Positions 7,088-10,061 of a DNA stretch of 10,061 nucleotides are shown here, piece by piece. Each line of letters begins with the position of its first letter. The stretch's first letter is position 1. Source of the DNA: Maricaulis sp. (GTDB taxonomy: Bacteria; Pseudomonadota; Alphaproteobacteria; Caulobacterales; Maricaulaceae). Where the stretch lies: NCBI GenBank assembly GCA_002694345.1, contig NZLV01000076.1, positions 1 to 10,061 of the forward strand, given 5' to 3'. The notes below the pieces were generated by a model. The model was not told the DNA's origin, made no database searches, and saw only the letters and a list, made by a program, of their open reading frames with translations. The position numbers were made by a program, and so were the translations under genes.

Positions 7088-7486
7088 CTAGCCTCCCCTT
7101 GGTGTGAACATGGGGACGGGTGGAGCCCCGTCTTCTGTCGGTGTGAAAACCACTTCGACGCGCTGGCCGATGGCCAGGCTGTCGAAATCATCGGCCACGA
7201 TATTGGTCAGCATGGCCGGTCCCTCATCGAGGGTGACATAGGCCACCGCGAACGGAGCCCCTTCGCCGCGGCGCATCACGGACACAGAATAGATCTCGCC
7301 GTTCCCCGCCGTGTCGATCCACTCGGTCTTCGCCGAGCCGCAATGCGGACAGATCGCCCGCGGGTAGTAGTGCGCCTGGTTGCAGTCGCCGCAGCGCTTG
7401 ATCTTGAGCACGCCGTTCGACGCGGCATCCCAGAAGGTTTCGGTTTCCGCATTGGGTTGCGGGGCCGGAAGCTTGCGATCGCTCAT
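7088..7486 (-). CDS. DUF35 zinc-ribbon / OB-fold acyl-CoA-binding protein
   Basis: A 132-residue protein of the Zn-ribbon OB-fold family (DUF35). It begins with a helical stretch (FWDAASNGVLKIKRC, 18-32). A four-cysteine zinc ribbon follows: Cys32-x2-Cys35 and Cys46-x2-Cys49, with YYPRAICPHCG at 40-50. The remaining residues (about 60-132) form the OB-fold part, including GEIYSVSVMRRGEG and FAVAYVTLDEGPAML. Family members bind acyl-CoA and act as obligatory partners of thiolase-like or MaoC-like enzymes, as in steroid side-chain aldolase and hydratase complexes. The gene overlaps the thiolase-like gene by four bases (ATGA), which supports a stoichiometric complex. The start at 7486 has GGAG upstream within the thiolase 3' end; an ORF extension of 28 Arg-rich residues upstream is only the thiolase gene read in another frame. 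Confidence 0.93.
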   Translation of the reverse strand: MSDRKLPAPQPNAETETFWDAASNGVLKIKRCGDCNQAHYYPRAICPHCGSAKTEWIDTAGNGEIYSVSVMRRGEGAPFAVAYVTLDEGPAMLTNIVADDFDSLAIGQRVEVVFTPTEDGAPPVPMFTPRGG

Positions 7487-8640
7487 GACTGACGCTCCAG
7501 AATGACGGTGGCGGCGCCGTGACGCGCGCCCAGCGAGCCGCCGATACCGGTGGCCACGGCCAGGTCGCAATTGGGCACCTGCACGGCGGGGTGAGCCTCA
7601 CCGCGCAATTGACGGACAGCCTCGATCACCTTGGTGATGCCGCCACGGAACATGGGGTGGTTGTTGCACAGCCCGCCGCCATCCGTGTTGAAGGGCAATT
7701 TGCCGGTGCCGGAGATCAGATTGCCGTCAGCGACGAACTTGCCGCCTTCGCCCTTGGCGCAGAAACCGAGGTCTTCCAGCTGGATCAGAACGGTGATGGT
7801 GAAGCTGTCATAGATGGAGGCGTATTTGATGTCGGCCGGCGTCACGCCCGCCTCGGCGAAAGCCGCCGGGCCCGAGCGGGCCGCGGCGGAGACCGTCAGA
7901 TCGAGCCCCAGCCCCCCGGACGGTCCTTTCGTCGCCTCGCCCGCACCGCGCAGGGCGATGAGGGGACGATTGAGTGTCTTGGCAATTTCCGGCGCCACCA
8001 CGACCAGCGCACCCCCGCCATCCGTCGTCACGCAGCAGTCCAGCCGGTGCAGCGGATCGGCAATCATCGGGCTTTCCAGCACATCCTCCACGCTGACCAC
8101 TTTGGGCAGCATGGCGTGCTCATTGTGCTGGGCATGGTGCGAGGCCGCGACCTTGATCCAGGCCAGCTGCTCCGACGTCGTGCCGAACTCATGCATGTGC
8201 CGGACCGCGCACATCCCGTAGGAGGTGTGATTGGTCAGGCCGATCCATTGCTCGAAGGCCTGTTCCGGCGCGCCGGGCCGGAACCGCATCACGTTCTCCG
8301 AGCGCGGACGCCCGGCCAGGGTGATGAGGGCCACCTTGCACTTGCCGGCCGCAATCGCTTCCGCCGCATGGGCGACGTGCTGGATATAGGTACAGCCGCC
8401 CATCTCGGTGGAGTCCGTGTGCCGCACCCGCAAGCCGAGATAGTCCACCATGGAGATCGGACCAAAGCCCGGCGCATCCGTGGCGCAGAAATACCCGTCC
8501 ACATCCTCGATGGAGAGCCCGGCATCGGCCAGCGCACCGGCCGCACATTCGGCATGCAGCTGCGGCGTGGTCTTGTCGGGTGCCAGGCGGGTCGGGTGCT
8601 CAAAGGCACCGGCAATATAGGCGGCGTTACGCAGGGACAT
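7483..8640 (-). CDS. Thiolase-like (SCP2/lipid-transfer type) acyl-CoA enzyme
   Basis: A 385-residue thiolase-superfamily protein of the kind paired with DUF35 proteins, expected to act on a 3-ketoacyl-CoA or a beta-hydroxyacyl-CoA-like substrate. The N-terminal half has LADAGLSIEDVDGYF (37-51). GGCTYIQHVAHAAEAIAAG (81-99) puts Cys83 about where thiolases carry the nucleophile. The C-terminal half has YDSFTITVLIQLEDLGFCAKGEGG (277-300, given in part: YDSF, LEDLGF, KGEGG) and NTDGGGLCNNHPMFRGG (318-334), where His328 corresponds to the catalytic His of the usual GHP motif. The second catalytic Cys (CxG near the C-terminus) is absent; the equivalent stretch reads ATGIGGSLGARHG. So it is either a thiolase with altered chemistry or an aldolase-like member such as Ltp2. 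The ATG at 8640 has GGAG five bases upstream. It follows the GPH transporter by 27 bases and overlaps the DUF35 gene by four. Confidence 0.9.
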   Translation of the reverse strand: MSLRNAAYIAGAFEHPTRLAPDKTTPQLHAECAAGALADAGLSIEDVDGYFCATDAPGFGPISMVDYLGLRVRHTDSTEMGGCTYIQHVAHAAEAIAAGKCKVALITLAGRPRSENVMRFRPGAPEQAFEQWIGLTNHTSYGMCAVRHMHEFGTTSEQLAWIKVAASHHAQHNEHAMLPKVVSVEDVLESPMIADPLHRLDCCVTTDGGGALVVVAPEIAKTLNRPLIALRGAGEATKGPSGGLGLDLTVSAAARSGPAAFAEAGVTPADIKYASIYDSFTITVLIQLEDLGFCAKGEGGKFVADGNLISGTGKLPFNTDGGGLCNNHPMFRGGITKVIEAVRQLRGEAHPAVQVPNCDLAVATGIGGSLGARHGAATVILERQS

Positions 8641-8667
8641 GATTTCTCCGCATCGTCATTTCTTCGG

Positions 8668-10061
8668 TCATGAAGTGGTGTTTTCAGTCAGCTGGGCGGC
8701 TTCCTTGGCCCGGATCGAGGCCAGATTGGCCTCATGACTGGCCCGGTCGATCTTGTAGAAGCGCAGCAGAAGCGCACCAACCGTGTACAGGACCGCAATC
8801 ACCGGGATGTAGAGCTGCACCAGGTGCAGCGTCACGTCCGGGTCGACACCGCCATGGCGGGCCCCGTCCGGCATGCCGACCACGGACAGCATGATCCCGG
8901 CCGCAAACACGCCCAGACCGGACGAACATTTCTGCATGAAGGAATTGGCGGCGTAGAACAGGCCCTCGGCCCGGCGACCGGTTTTCAGCGAGCTGTCATC
9001 GATGACATCGCCAATCATGGCATGCACCAGGATGGCCGAGGAGATGCCGCACATCGTGTAGATCGCCGACAGCATGAACAGGGTCGGCAGGAGAGCCGGG
9101 CTGCCATTCTCATAGAACACACCCAGCAGGCGCAGGACATAGGGCGCACAGGTGAAGAGGATGGCGGTCAGGGACAGGACGAAAGCCGCCCCCTTCTTGC
9201 CGAGCCGCTTGGACAGGCGCGGCGCCAGGACCAGGGCGAGGGTCGCCCCGAGCGCGGCATCAGCCGCCAGAATGCCCATCTGACCGGAATTCAGCCCCCA
9301 GAAGAGGGACCCGAAATAAAGGGCCAGCGCCGAGGTGATGCCCAGACCGGTGTATTTGAGAACGCCAAAACCGAGGATGGCCAGGAAACCCTTGTGGGCG
9401 AATGTCCGGCGCATCAGCATCAGTGTCTCCAGCGGATTGCGCCGCTGCGGCGGCGGCAGGTGCCGCATGTACTTGATCCGGCCATGCGTCCCCAGGGTCG
9501 ACATGAGCACGGTCGAGATCATGATCATCGAACCAAGGATCCCGAAGGGCAGATAGCCGGCCGGATTGGTGATCCCGTAGGGATGATCCGGCGTCGGCGG
9601 AAAGAAAATGACGAGGGAAAGGACGTAGAGGCCGATCCCGCCGATATAGCCGAAGAAGAAACGGTATCCGGCAATCGTGGTGCGCTCGTCATAATCCGTC
9701 GCCAGTTCCGGCGCGAGCGCCGAACTGGGGATTTCATACAGGGTGATGAAGGTTCGCACCGCCGAGGCGAGCACGACCAGATAGATGAAGAGCGACGCGC
9801 CTTCGAGCCCTTCCGGCGGCAGCCAGAGGAAGAAGAAAGACAGCGAGGCCGGGATGGCGGACAGATACATGAGGGGGTGGCGTCGCCCCCACTTGGTCCG
9901 CAGATTGTCGGAAATCTGGCCGACGATCGGATCGGAAAACGCGTCGATCACCAGCGCGACCATGATGGCCGCGGAGACCAGGGCCGCCGGAGCGCCAACC
10001 ACGAAATTATAGTAGTAGAGAAGGAAAACGCGGAACGCCAAATCCTTGACGCCATAGGCCA
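8668..10061 (-). CDS. GPH-family MFS cation symporter, 5' end outside the window
   Basis: An open frame of 464 codons whose stop (TGA) is at 8670-8668 and which runs off the right edge; the first complete visible codons read AYGVKDLAFRVF. That is the N-terminal start of the first membrane segment in glycoside-pentoside-hexuronide:cation symporters (melibiose-carrier type), so only a few residues are probably missing. The TTG at 10041 is therefore not a likely start. Family motifs in visible numbering: DAFSDP at 39-44 and DNLRTKWGRRHP at 51-62, and later RRNPLETLMLMRRTFAHKGF before the second half. About 11-12 hydrophobic segments are visible and the protein ends in a charged tail (EANLASIRAKEAAQLTENTTS, in part). 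Many family members in lipid or steroid gene clusters do not carry sugars, so the substrate here is open. It is the first visible gene of the operon; no promoter can be seen. Confidence 0.9.
   Translation of the reverse strand, partial: AYGVKDLAFRVFLLYYYNFVVGAPAALVSAAIMVALVIDAFSDPIVGQISDNLRTKWGRRHPLMYLSAIPASLSFFFLWLPPEGLEGASLFIYLVVLASAVRTFITLYEIPSSALAPELATDYDERTTIAGYRFFFGYIGGIGLYVLSLVIFFPPTPDHPYGITNPAGYLPFGILGSMIMISTVLMSTLGTHGRIKYMRHLPPPQRRNPLETLMLMRRTFAHKGFLAILGFGVLKYTGLGITSALALYFGSLFWGLNSGQMGILAADAALGATLALVLAPRLSKRLGKKGAAFVLSLTAILFTCAPYVLRLLGVFYENGSPALLPTLFMLSAIYTMCGISSAILVHAMIGDVIDDSSLKTGRRAEGLFYAANSFMQKCSSGLGVFAAGIMLSVVGMPDGARHGGVDPDVTLHLVQLYIPVIAVLYTVGALLLRFYKIDRASHEANLASIRAKEAAQLTENTTS

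Noticed and set aside
4720..7091. Two plus-strand open frames of 409 codons each opposite the acyl-CoA dehydrogenase genes
   Set aside because: Both mirror strongly recognisable dehydrogenase genes, lack ribosome sites and have low-complexity, domain-free products. GC bias at third positions explains their length.
7519..8673. Plus-strand open frame of 384 codons opposite the thiolase-like gene
   Set aside because: Antisense shadow of a gene with clear family motifs; no domain, no ribosome site, and composition typical of reverse-frame translation.
9999..10041. TTG at 10041 as the true start of the GPH-type transporter
   Set aside because: Upstream in-frame codons read AYGVKD, which belongs to the conserved first membrane segment of the family, so the real start is at or beyond the window edge.

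Overview
This is a GC-rich alphaproteobacterial window. The layout of a TonB-dependent receptor beside lipid-type CoA enzymes, together with the codon use, suggests a marine or oligotrophic group such as Maricaulales/Hyphomonadaceae, Caulobacterales or sphingomonads. That placement is inference from style, not from a marker gene. The window is densely coded, and all large genes but one are on the minus strand.

Layout in window order: the 3' end of a TetR-family regulator gene (plus strand, 1-245) converges on a TonB-dependent outer-membrane receptor gene (minus strand, 347-3280). A perfect 13-bp inverted repeat that can terminate both genes lies between them. The receptor has its own promoter region (about 3281-3430), with good -35 and -10 boxes and an inverted repeat that covers the -35 box like an operator. 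Upstream of that lies a tightly packed minus-strand cluster, read from 10061 down to 3431: a GPH-type MFS transporter (5' end outside the window), a thiolase-like protein, a DUF35 zinc-ribbon/OB-fold protein, acyl-CoA dehydrogenase subunit 1, acyl-CoA dehydrogenase subunit 2, and a second MFS transporter. Gene junctions are 27 bp, a 4-bp ATGA overlap, 2 bp, 14 bp and a 3-bp TTG/TGA overlap, so this is almost certainly one operon. No operon promoter is visible; it should lie beyond base 10061.

How the genes may work together (inference): the receptor would bring a bulky hydrophobic compound across the outer membrane, and the MFS proteins would handle inner-membrane transport. The CoA enzymes would carry out part of a specialised beta-oxidation: an unusual two-gene acyl-CoA dehydrogenase, then chain cleavage by a thiolase/DUF35 pair. 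Paired acyl-CoA dehydrogenases and thiolase/DUF35 pairs are best known from steroid side-chain degradation, but the substrate here cannot be read from sequence. A CoA ligase, enoyl-CoA hydratase and hydroxyacyl-CoA dehydrogenase are absent from this window and would have to be encoded elsewhere.

The most noteworthy signal is that the two acyl-CoA dehydrogenase genes carry complementary halves of the normal active-site motifs. No RNA genes, CRISPR arrays, insertion sequences or clearly novel system were seen.
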